Origin: Advenella kashmirensis W13003
GTDB taxonomy: Bacteria > Pseudomonadota > Gammaproteobacteria > Burkholderiales > Burkholderiaceae_B
Direction of reading: 5' to 3'
DNA: 64,000 nt
Assembly (NCBI RefSeq): GCF_000506985.1
Contig: NZ_KI650979.1
Coordinates: 806,001-870,000, forward strand
Every line of letters starts with the position of its first letter. Within the stretch, counting starts at the first letter, position 1. Below the pieces are notes generated by a model. It saw only the letters and a program-made list of their open reading frames with translations. It ran no database searches and had not been told where the DNA came from. Below are positions 54,783 through 62,962 of this stretch, piece by piece. The position numbers were made by a program, and so were the translations under genes.

Positions 54783-55843
54783 GCCGTCAATCTCAAGGCT
54801 TCAACCACCTGCCTGATGCGGTCCTGCCAGGTATGATGTAACAGCACGAATTCGGCTCCGGCTCGTGCGCGCTCAAGGTCCTGGCCAGACGGACCGTGTT
54901 TAAGCCGCTCAAACAGCGACATCATTTCCTCGCGCGAGGTCACGATATGACAAAAGCCACTGAACATGCGCTCTACCGCCAGGCTGGGATTGGTGACAAT
55001 AATCGCTCCACAAGCCAGCGCCTCAATCAGGCGGCGGGAATACATGCTGGGCGAATCAACTATCGTGTTGACATTTAACGTCACAAGATTGTCTTTATAG
55101 ACCAAACCCGTCATAGCGTGTTGAATGGCGTGACGAATTTGCATGGACGGTAAGGCAGGATAACGATAATGCGGATTCTTACGATCTGAATTGCGATCAT
55201 AGACTATCAGGCCAAGACCCGAGTCCGAACAGGTCCGGAAAGCAATGTCCTGCCAAATCCGGCGCGAATCGTGCAAATGCTTGCTGTAACTGCCCACAAA
55301 ATTGGCCGTGTGATACTTGAAATTGAACCCGGTAAAGCGATGAAACAAGGGTTGCACCGGAAACATGAGAGTTTCGACCGAGGCATGCGGCCCCACATGT
55401 TCGCGATATTTTGGAACACAGGTTTCATCTACCGTAAAAATATGGTCGAACAATCGCGCCGAATCGATGAATCGATCAAAATGAACGCCGTCTTCCTTAT
55501 TCCAGAACACAGCCGGAATATTCAATTCCCGCGCATAGTTGACCAATTTCTTAAGTGACTTATTGGTTCGCTCGGGATGATCCGGATAACTGGCAATGCG
55601 AAATTTCCAGGCGTCGTCAATTCCCTTCCAGGCAGATTCAACAAAAAGCACATCGGGCTTCCAGAACCGGAGAATGTGCATGTAATTGAGTGGCGTCAGG
55701 TTCTTGACCCAGGCGCTTTGACTCAGGCAGGCTCGTGTCAGCTCGTCTGATACCAAGGCGATTCTAAGATGTGAAAACTCCCCCTCAGGGTGTACTTGCA
55801 CGCCACCCCACGGTGATTTGAATGAGCTCAGAAAACTTCTCAC
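54779..55843 (-). CDS. CgeB-like glycosyltransferase
   Basis: 354 residues with a GT-B fold as in the CgeB/Glyco_trans_1_2 group. N-terminal LRIALVSDELTRACLSQSAW and MHILRFWKPDVLFVESAWKG; C-terminal VDSPSMYSRRLIEALACGAI IVTN (split for length), the donor-binding signature. The start is a GTG at 55841-55843. It is coupled to the KpsC-like gene and lies downstream of the Hint-protein gene. It probably acts in surface glycan assembly or protein glycosylation; the sugar is unknown. Confidence 0.8.
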   Translation of the reverse strand: MRSFLSSFKSPWGGVQVHPEGEFSHLRIALVSDELTRACLSQSAWVKNLTPLNYMHILRFWKPDVLFVESAWKGIDDAWKFRIASYPDHPERTNKSLKKLVNYARELNIPAVFWNKEDGVHFDRFIDSARLFDHIFTVDETCVPKYREHVGPHASVETLMFPVQPLFHRFTGFNFKYHTANFVGSYSKHLHDSRRIWQDIAFRTCSDSGLGLIVYDRNSDRKNPHYRYPALPSMQIRHAIQHAMTGLVYKDNLVTLNVNTIVDSPSMYSRRLIEALACGAIIVTNPSLAVERMFSGFCHIVTSREEMMSLFERLKHGPSGQDLERARAGAEFVLLHHTWQDRIRQVVEALRLTA

Positions 55844-56010
55844 GGTTGCCTATAATCTTGAAGAAAGACAGCTATAACAACATTAAATCTATTTACTTTT
55901 TGTTTCATTTAAGATGATAGAACAAAATTGCGCCTGTCACGAACACGTATTGTAAAGAATTTGCAACCGGGTTGGGATGAGGACAAACCGCAGTAGCATT
56001 TATTATAGAA

Positions 56011-56054
56011 AGAATAAAAAAGGCAGGTTGCAAGTAAAGTACCTGCAGCCTGCC
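56011..56054 (-). terminator. Intrinsic terminator of the Hint-protein gene
   Basis: On the minus strand a 15-base stem (GGCAGG arms at 56022-56027 and 56049-56054 with inner pairing) is followed by a run of T. It lies about 60 bases after the Hint-gene stop and separates it from the glycosyltransferase genes. Confidence 0.75.
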
Positions 56055-56115
56055 TTTGTGTACACCGGGCGCGGTCAGAAGCGCCGTACAACGACTGTAT
56101 TTTCAACTAACCAAA

Positions 56116-57744
56116 TTATGCCACTTTGGACAGTTTCTGAGCAACACCATCAACCCAGTATGTGTAAGTACGCAGTACAGTCAGTTCCAGCGTTGCTTTG
56201 CCGGAGGCCTGGATTGTACCGGCTGGAACAACAGTGTTGCCTGTCGTCCAGCGCATTTGCGTACCTTTCACGTCCTGAGGTTTGTTCAGACCGGTAATGG
56301 ATGCATCAGCCAGATCCAGCTCGCGACGACCATTCTGATCGAGAATAGCCAGGCCGGAAACACCCACGCCAATCTGACGAATATCGCGACGAGCCAGAGG
56401 CGTCACATCACGAACAATGGCAGAGCGGGACAGGATGCGAACGTCGCCTGCGTTGACAGGCAGTTCGAACCGATACACGCCTTCTTTCACAAACTCCGGA
56501 GAAGCCTGAACGATTTGACCGTTGACTTCGATGCACAGCGCTGCATCGGTTGTGCGGCTTGCACCCGTCAACATCTCGGCACGTGCCAGCAACTGCTTGC
56601 GAATGGCTTCAACCACAGCACCTTCGCGAGCAACAGTGATACCGGCCATTTCAGGACGGCCCTCTGCAGGACCGAAGTCCGGATTCATTGCCACTTCAGC
56701 CGAGTTCTGGAACATGGAGCGGTTACCCGTATCCACATACGATTCAGCAGGCACGCCTTCGGCCAGCACGATGTCGAACTGCTCCAGCTCAACGTGGAAG
56801 TACTGGAATGTACGTGTGTTGAATTGCTGAACAATTGTCTGACCGTTCACCAGCATCATGGCTGGAACCAGGGTGCCGTCGAACGACAGATGGTGACCAG
56901 GAGAGACTGTCAGATCAGCGTGGGGCACGTTGTCTGCGATCGCATCTTTCTTGATCAGGATAGGGAAAGCACGGACCGCGTCCTTGGCAGGAATACGGCT
57001 CTTCTGCAGCGTGCGATGGCCCAGCCATTTGACGGTTGCAACACCACCAGAAGCGGTCAGGACTTTGTCGCCAGCTTGCAGCGTTTCAACTTTTACTTCA
57101 CCTTCGGGAGTTGCGATATGCGTGCCTTTCAGGAAGCAAGCGTAGGTCATTGAACCGCCCTCAAAACGGACATTGGCAGGGTCCAGACCGTCGGCATTGA
57201 AACGACCAACGATAATGTTATTGGAGTCACGGAAAATCAGATCGCCATTGACGTATTCGCCGCTAGTAGCATTAGCTACATTGATCTGGTCACCTTCGGA
57301 AATATTAGTAATGTTGGGGAAAGCAGAAAGATCCAGATTCACGCCCGTAGAATCGTATGTAAATGTAGACGTTCCTGAATCGCCCATATCAATATTGACG
57401 GTGTTCAATGCACCGATATTGACTGTGGCGGGATTCATTGTGAAGGAGGAATTCGCGCTCAGGTTGTAGTTGAACGTATTACCAACATTCACACCAGCAA
57501 GACCGCCTTGGATCAGATCGACATTTTCACCGATGTTGATGTTCTGTGTGCTCAGCAAACCCGCAGCGACCGTTTGGTTCAAAGTCAAGGGACCTTCAAC
57601 GTCGTCTACGTTGGTGATGTTCACATTCTTGGTGCCTACTGCACCAACCCCGATGTTTACGTTCAGTACTGAATCATCGGGATTCTGACCTTGATCATAG
57701 CTTTGGGTGCTCGTACCCAGGGCCGTAAAGTTAATAGTAGCCAT
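56116..57744 (-). CDS. Beta-repeat protein with Hint (hedgehog/intein) domain
   Basis: 542 residues. Residues 1-200 are rich in N, T, G and V with imperfect repeats such as KNVNITN, QNINIGEN and ATVNIGALNTVNIDMG, suggesting a beta-helix-like surface region. A Hint domain starts at C203 (TYACFLKGTHIATPEGEVKV). It has the block B histidine in LTVSPGHHLSF (T279, H284). The C-terminal 190 residues are beta-rich and end in YTYWVDGVAQKLSKVA. No Sec signal is visible, so type I or another export route is possible. Hint domains cleave themselves or join to a nucleophile; activity here is inference. Confidence 0.85.
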   Translation of the reverse strand: MATINFTALGTSTQSYDQGQNPDDSVLNVNIGVGAVGTKNVNITNVDDVEGPLTLNQTVAAGLLSTQNINIGENVDLIQGGLAGVNVGNTFNYNLSANSSFTMNPATVNIGALNTVNIDMGDSGTSTFTYDSTGVNLDLSAFPNITNISEGDQINVANATSGEYVNGDLIFRDSNNIIVGRFNADGLDPANVRFEGGSMTYACFLKGTHIATPEGEVKVETLQAGDKVLTASGGVATVKWLGHRTLQKSRIPAKDAVRAFPILIKKDAIADNVPHADLTVSPGHHLSFDGTLVPAMMLVNGQTIVQQFNTRTFQYFHVELEQFDIVLAEGVPAESYVDTGNRSMFQNSAEVAMNPDFGPAEGRPEMAGITVAREGAVVEAIRKQLLARAEMLTGASRTTDAALCIEVNGQIVQASPEFVKEGVYRFELPVNAGDVRILSRSAIVRDVTPLARRDIRQIGVGVSGLAILDQNGRRELDLADASITGLNKPQDVKGTQMRWTTGNTVVPAGTIQASGKATLELTVLRTYTYWVDGVAQKLSKVA

Positions 57745-58078
57745 TATTCACCTATCCATAAAAGTTGAATTTGTTGTTACACCGTAGTGCACAACGTTTT
57801 TTTAATCGCATTTTATTTAGACTGCGACCGGATGGCGTTCTTAATGACGACCATTCCGGGGAGAACGCAGCGACGATGGGCTTCCCATCACGCCAAAGAA
57901 GTAGATCAAACTATGTTTGAAATATTTCGTATGTGATTATTACATGCGAAATGGAATGAAACAATGGGTAAAAAATAATAAATGTTATAACTAAGGGTAA
58001 ACACCTAATTATTGTCATATAATTGGGCTTATGATGACTTTTATCTCGAAAATAACAATCAACTAATTACCAATAAAA
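57745..58078. other. AT-rich intergenic region of 334 bases
   Basis: It lies between the pilus operon end and the Hint-protein gene, both on the minus strand. It should hold the Hint promoter (GGATAGGTGAATA ribosome site at its left edge). A small perfect hairpin GATGGG-CTT-CCCATC stands at 57875-57889. I see no gene and no recognisable riboswitch. Confidence 0.6.
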
Positions 58079-59059
58079 TCAATAGGTAATCGTTACTGTG
58101 ACGGTATCTTTGTAATCTGCCGCACGCAGTCCGCTCTGCGGACTCACCTGCCCATAAACCGTCGCATTCTGTGAACTTCCCGTCGCCTGTCCAGTTACGG
58201 TTTCCGGCGTATTGAGTGCCATTCCCCAGCGCTGAGTTCGTCCCGCGTTTTTATACAGCTCATAATTAATGTATTGTCCGTTTGCGGAACGCATGCGCCT
58301 CTGATTACCGGACGCGTATAGCCCATTGTTGAGTCCGATCTGGTAAGCCGTGCCTTTGGTGCAGGATGAATTGATTTGCGAAGTAGACTGTACTGCCGAA
58401 GAAAAATTGCTTGGCTGGCGGCCAAAGTCCAGCGGACTGGCTGTGATTTGACAGGCGCTCAGCATTTGCGCCGTTACCGGCATCGGCACCACTGCGGGGT
58501 TTGAGTCCACGCAAGGCAGAAGATCAATCAAGCTGATAACGGCCATCCGTACCGTGACCGTGAGTGAGGTATTGTATGGTCCCACGCTGCGTTGCATGAA
58601 GGGATTGCTGGCAGCAATGCGCCCATAGATGGTCTGGGTTCCCTTTGCCGTCGCCAGCAAAGTTACCGCATACGGCCCGTGCTGGAGAATAACCGGCGGA
58701 CTCGCGGAGCCGTATACATTCCCAATGACCGTGTTCCTGGCGGCGCTGGAATAAACGTTATATGCCAACCGATCGGATGTCACCGAGGCGTGCGGCAGAT
58801 AACGGTTATTGACGTCCGTATCGCTGGCCCCCGGGCCGATTTCGATACATACTTTGATATAACTGAGAAGCGAAATAATGGACGAACACGAATAGTCCAC
58901 AGTCGCATTCACATCGACTGCACCGGCCGTTACCGGGTTGATGCTCCCAAAATTCAATGCAGTCACTGTGGCAGTACATCTGGCCTGGACCGGTTGAGTC
59001 GCAAACAGCCCACAGAGAACAATTAATAGCGATAAACACCCGTAAGCAAATCGATTCAT
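58079..59059 (-). CDS. Spore coat U domain pilus subunit (CsuE-like tip protein)
   Basis: 326 residues. The signal peptide core LSLLIVLCGLFATQPVQA is followed by two spore-coat-U (SCPU) domains. Each has a cysteine pattern (RCTATVTALNFGSINP, CQITASPLDFGRQPS), and the protein ends in DTVTVTITY. Double-domain SCPU proteins form the adhesive tip of Csu-type archaic chaperone-usher pili. It is the last gene of the four-gene operon, 4 bases after the usher gene. Confidence 0.87.
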   Translation of the reverse strand: MNRFAYGCLSLLIVLCGLFATQPVQARCTATVTALNFGSINPVTAGAVDVNATVDYSCSSIISLLSYIKVCIEIGPGASDTDVNNRYLPHASVTSDRLAYNVYSSAARNTVIGNVYGSASPPVILQHGPYAVTLLATAKGTQTIYGRIAASNPFMQRSVGPYNTSLTVTVRMAVISLIDLLPCVDSNPAVVPMPVTAQMLSACQITASPLDFGRQPSNFSSAVQSTSQINSSCTKGTAYQIGLNNGLYASGNQRRMRSANGQYINYELYKNAGRTQRWGMALNTPETVTGQATGSSQNATVYGQVSPQSGLRAADYKDTVTVTITY

Positions 59060-59063
59060 GGGT

Positions 59064-61415
59064 TTAGTCCTTGCATGTCAACGGTCCGATGCGTGGAATG
59101 GTCTCCTGCCCGTCCTGATAACTGAATGTGATCCGGCACACTGAGCCTGGCAATTCAACATCCAGGTGATTTCCCGGCTGCAGTTTTTCCAAATAGACAA
59201 TACCATCGTAACCTACGAACGCGTCGTTATCGCCATTGAGCACGACTCGCGTACCCAATGGCAACGTCTGCCCATGCATATCCTGCAAAACCACGGTGGC
59301 AGCACGCACTGGCGCAACCTTGAATAGCACGCGCGTACCGGCCCGGCTTTCTGTTGCCACGGTCGTTTCAACTTTATCAATCATGACATTGGCGGGTAGC
59401 GCGGAGGGATCAATCGAAATCCGATTGCGCTGATAAGCGCTCAACGGCGTAACGATCATCAGGCCGCTGCTGTCGGTTGTGCCATACTTGCGGTTCTCCA
59501 GCTGAACCGGCACGTCTTTCACCCCGTTTGTGGACACGACTGCAAAACCATCATTAATCTGGCGGCTGGCGAACACACCACCCGACATCAGCACCAGCGC
59601 GCCCGTAGTATTCACATACGCCGAACTGCTGCCCTTGTCCGCCTGTATTCCTGCCGAATACTCGCCATAGCGTCCGCGATAACTGGCGCTCGCATAGAGC
59701 GCTGTGGAGCGCTCGTCATATTGAGACTGCAACGACCAGGACAACCCTTCTTCTCCCTCGGCACGACGGTATACGCTTGCGCCATAGCGATTTCTGTCAC
59801 CGAGCGCCGTTGCCGACAAATAGGCTGAATAGCGATTATCCAGACTGAACGAAACACCAAGATAAAGTGTCTGATTGCCTCTATTGCCCAGATCCTTGTT
59901 GTAATTCAACGCCAGGCTGGTGGAGTCAGTCAGTTGCTTGCTCCAATACACGTTCAAATATCGGCTTGCAGGCTGCCCAACATACTTCAGATTGATCCAG
60001 CTGGCTCCGATTTGCCCCCAATGACCCATATTGAAACCGGTAGAGATGATCTGATTTGTCTGCGCAACATCCGAGCCATATAACGATGCCACGTCCCTGT
60101 AGGTTTTCTGCGCCTTCTTCAAATTGGCGCTCACGTGAAAACGACCACCCTGCCATTGATAGCCAGCGCCTACCATGCGACCCGACATACCATCGTGCCG
60201 GCTGGTTGAATAGGAGCCGGACACGATGCCCAACTGCCCCAATCGGACGGTAACGCCGGCGCCATAGTTTGTGAGGCGCCGGGTCATCTCGGCATGGGCC
60301 TCAGCGGTCAGATTATTACTGATACCATAGCGAATTGAACCCGAATAAACCGGATCATGACCGTAATCAAACGACTTTAAACCGTAAGAACGGCGCACGT
60401 ATCCTGCTTCGACAGACCAGTCCGCCAGTCCTTTTTTCAATAGCAGCGTACTGCTGTAAAACGGCAATTGCACGGTACGCTGCTTGCCCATCGTATCGGT
60501 CAGTACCAGCGTGGCGTTGCCGGCGCCGCTGATATACGGCATGGTCTGGATTTCGAAGGGTCCGGCGGGCACCTGATTTTCAAACTGCCGGATGCCGTTC
60601 ACAAAAAGCTCTGCCGTCGAAGGAATGTCTGCCGCGCCCAGAAATGAAGGCAGCGGCGCCGTTGAAAAATACGGCTGCAATGCAAAATTGCGACTCAGCT
60701 GGATACCCCCGATGCGCGTCGCACGCGACCATGACAAAGCGGCCGTTTGCGTATCGCCCAGGCGCAAGCTGATAGCGCTGCCTGGCCAGGAGGTTTCCCA
60801 TTGGGTATCCAGGCGTACCGATTTGCGATCCCAAGGATTTTGCTGCACACCGGTAGCAGTCCTGAAGAGCCCTGTGCTGCTGAGCACGCCCAGTGGGCTG
60901 AAAAACCGTAGTTCAGAAAAGGCGCTGGCCGAGCGGTAACGTTCGCTGGAGTACCAGGCATACAGATCATAATTTAGCAGCAGGCCGGTCCCCGTGGAGA
61001 CCTGGATATCGCGCGAATTCTCGTTGGTAAACTGCGATCTTTCCAGATCCAGACTGTCGATGGGCGCCGACATCGATACCCGCTGAATATCCTGGCGATA
61101 TTCGTAACGCAACCCATCAATGTCATCCAGAGCCACCGTCGGCGTATCTGCCACGCGAAAACCCAGACTTCGCAGTACCTCTGGCGCAGCAAAAAGCCTG
61201 CCGTTGCGGACCTGAAAAGGCTTGAGCTCTGCTATCTCGTTACCATTGAGCACGGTTTCCAGATAAACCGTATTATCTTTGATTGCATACTCGCCCAGAG
61301 CGCTGGCGTCGCGCGCACTCACCGGCGGGGGGATACCTTGAGCGTACAATCTCGCTGCCAGCCCCCACAATGCCAATATGCAAACGACTCGATATCCTCT
61401 GGGCCATTCAACCAT
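59064..61415 (-). CDS. Csu-type outer-membrane usher
   Basis: 783 residues, normal for a fimbrial usher. The signal peptide has the core VVCILALWGLAARLYAQG. An N-terminal periplasmic domain (YLETVLNGNEIAEL) precedes the beta-barrel with plug (AELFVNGIRQFENQVPAGPF). The C-terminal domains contain VGYDGIVYLEKLQPG. It secretes and assembles the SCPU subunits delivered by the chaperone. Confidence 0.93.
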   Translation of the reverse strand: MVEWPRGYRVVCILALWGLAARLYAQGIPPPVSARDASALGEYAIKDNTVYLETVLNGNEIAELKPFQVRNGRLFAAPEVLRSLGFRVADTPTVALDDIDGLRYEYRQDIQRVSMSAPIDSLDLERSQFTNENSRDIQVSTGTGLLLNYDLYAWYSSERYRSASAFSELRFFSPLGVLSSTGLFRTATGVQQNPWDRKSVRLDTQWETSWPGSAISLRLGDTQTAALSWSRATRIGGIQLSRNFALQPYFSTAPLPSFLGAADIPSTAELFVNGIRQFENQVPAGPFEIQTMPYISGAGNATLVLTDTMGKQRTVQLPFYSSTLLLKKGLADWSVEAGYVRRSYGLKSFDYGHDPVYSGSIRYGISNNLTAEAHAEMTRRLTNYGAGVTVRLGQLGIVSGSYSTSRHDGMSGRMVGAGYQWQGGRFHVSANLKKAQKTYRDVASLYGSDVAQTNQIISTGFNMGHWGQIGASWINLKYVGQPASRYLNVYWSKQLTDSTSLALNYNKDLGNRGNQTLYLGVSFSLDNRYSAYLSATALGDRNRYGASVYRRAEGEEGLSWSLQSQYDERSTALYASASYRGRYGEYSAGIQADKGSSSAYVNTTGALVLMSGGVFASRQINDGFAVVSTNGVKDVPVQLENRKYGTTDSSGLMIVTPLSAYQRNRISIDPSALPANVMIDKVETTVATESRAGTRVLFKVAPVRAATVVLQDMHGQTLPLGTRVVLNGDNDAFVGYDGIVYLEKLQPGNHLDVELPGSVCRITFSYQDGQETIPRIGPLTCKD

Positions 61416-61459
61416 TGCCCGCCACTACTTTGCGATACCCGGAACGTATCTCACGGCGC

Positions 61460-61987
61460 TCAGAAAGTGACGGTCGCTGTGACGGTATCCTGGTAGTCGC
61501 CCACCGTGTAGTTCGTGCTCGGCACCTGACCATAAATCACATGCGTTTGGACCGCGCCGGTGCCTGTGCTCTGCAAGGTATTGGTATCGATTGTATTGCC
61601 CCAGACGTCCGAACGGGCTGAGTCCTGATACAACTGATACGGCACATAATCGGATTGGTTGTCAGGCGTGGTGCTGATTCCCTGCATGCGTCGCGTGTTC
61701 ACATCATCAGGCGTGCTGGCATGCTGGCCGGCATCCAGACCAAGATCATAGTCTGCCCCATTCGTGCAGGTGACAGTCAGATTGGTCTGACCCGCAACGT
61801 TTGTCTGAAACGAATCGTGCGATCCAAATGCCAGTGTAGAAACCCCATTATCACCAGTGCTGATATTACATGACGGCTCGATTGAGATTGTCACGTCAAA
61901 TTGCGTGGTATCTGTTGCCGCATGGGCCTGCATTGGACTGACGGCTACAATCAGGCCAGCAAAAAGGATTGCTACTTTTGCTCTCAT
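61460..61987 (-). CDS. Spore coat U domain pilus subunit (major pilin-like)
   Basis: 175 residues with a single SCPU domain. Signal peptide core VAILFAGLIVAVSPMQAHA; mature start ATDTTQFDVTISIEPSCNIS; end GDYQDTVTATVTF. Size and composition match CsuA/B-like rod subunits. The ATG at 61985-61987 follows a GGGG ribosome site; the frame opens eight codons further. It lies between the chaperone and usher genes. Confidence 0.87.
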   Translation of the reverse strand: MRAKVAILFAGLIVAVSPMQAHAATDTTQFDVTISIEPSCNISTGDNGVSTLAFGSHDSFQTNVAGQTNLTVTCTNGADYDLGLDAGQHASTPDDVNTRRMQGISTTPDNQSDYVPYQLYQDSARSDVWGNTIDTNTLQSTGTGAVQTHVIYGQVPSTNYTVGDYQDTVTATVTF

Positions 61988-62140
61988 TATTATCCCCCGT
62001 ACACGAAACAAGTAATGAATTCTTCCGAATATTGCGTTTGCAATATGAAGTCATAGTACGTTCAAATAATAAAATAAGCAAATATGATATTAATTGTAAC
62101 ATTGGGATCGTATTGGATAAAAACAACAGAACAGAAAGGC

Positions 62141-62863
62141 CTATCGAAATCCCGCAAATGGAACGTTAAGATTTTTTCCGTTCATGGTGATCTCAAAATG
62201 CCCGCCTGCTGCAAACACCTTTGCGTTTTTAGATATAGTCCATTGCCTACTACTGTTCGCCAAAGCATAGCCGAACAGGCCTTTATTGATCATGACAGAC
62301 CGACCGTTTTTGCTGACGAATTTCACAGCGCTGAGTTTTGCACGCGTGGGGCCTGAATTGGTGACGGCCAAAAGCACGTCTCCGCCAACCCCGCGCCTGA
62401 GCTCCCACGCCAGCGATGGGGTCGCTGTAGCAACACTGCCTTGAATAAATACGGGAATGGAATAACGCAAGGCGAATGTCAATCCCTTGGTGGTTGCGCG
62501 TTCGAGCGGCAGTTCATCAACCACAATACGATAAGCGCGCTCACCAGTTGCCGGCTTCTGACCTACCCGCACCAGGCGGACAAACTGTTTCTGGCCGCTG
62601 GGAATTTTAACCAGTGGCGGGCTGGCGACGAACTCTGGTGTGGGGTTCAGTACGTCGGTCTCGTTTTGTTGAAGCCATTCGAATACCCGGACCTGTACAT
62701 CCATGGGCTGGCTAGATGTGTTGGTCAGCCATAGGCCGTCTGATTTCTGTGTTTGCTGGATGTTCAGGACGATGGGGGTGACCTGGAGGCCAGCTGCGTG
62801 AGCACCCGCTCCAGTCATCAATGTCAATAGGATGTAAAGCCATGTGCGACACAACAGCTGCAT
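62141..62863 (-). CDS. Pilus assembly periplasmic chaperone (CsuC-like)
   Basis: 240 residues. Signal peptide core LYILLTLMTGAGAHA; PapD-like first domain (VTPIVLNIQQTQKSDGLWLT, QKQFVRLVRVGQKP) and second domain (VLLAVTNSGPTRAKLSAVKF). It caps SCPU subunits in the periplasm and brings them to the usher. It is the first gene of the pilus operon; a 153-base gap separates it from the rod subunit gene. Confidence 0.9.
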   Translation of the reverse strand: MQLLCRTWLYILLTLMTGAGAHAAGLQVTPIVLNIQQTQKSDGLWLTNTSSQPMDVQVRVFEWLQQNETDVLNPTPEFVASPPLVKIPSGQKQFVRLVRVGQKPATGERAYRIVVDELPLERATTKGLTFALRYSIPVFIQGSVATATPSLAWELRRGVGGDVLLAVTNSGPTRAKLSAVKFVSKNGRSVMINKGLFGYALANSSRQWTISKNAKVFAAGGHFEITMNGKNLNVPFAGFR

Positions 62864-62962
62864 AAACAAACCCCATGATTACTAATTATTAACCCGTCCA
62901 AGGCCATTCTATCATCGTCAATCTCACTGACGAGGCTTGTTTTCATTTAAACTTTGCCACAG

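Noticed and set aside
56056-57153. 365-codon plus-strand open frame
   Set aside because: It is antisense to the Hint-domain gene, crosses that gene's terminator, and has no ribosome site or domain.
57875-57889. Small hairpin considered as a riboswitch or sRNA
   Set aside because: A 6-base stem alone is too small, and no known riboswitch core is visible around it.
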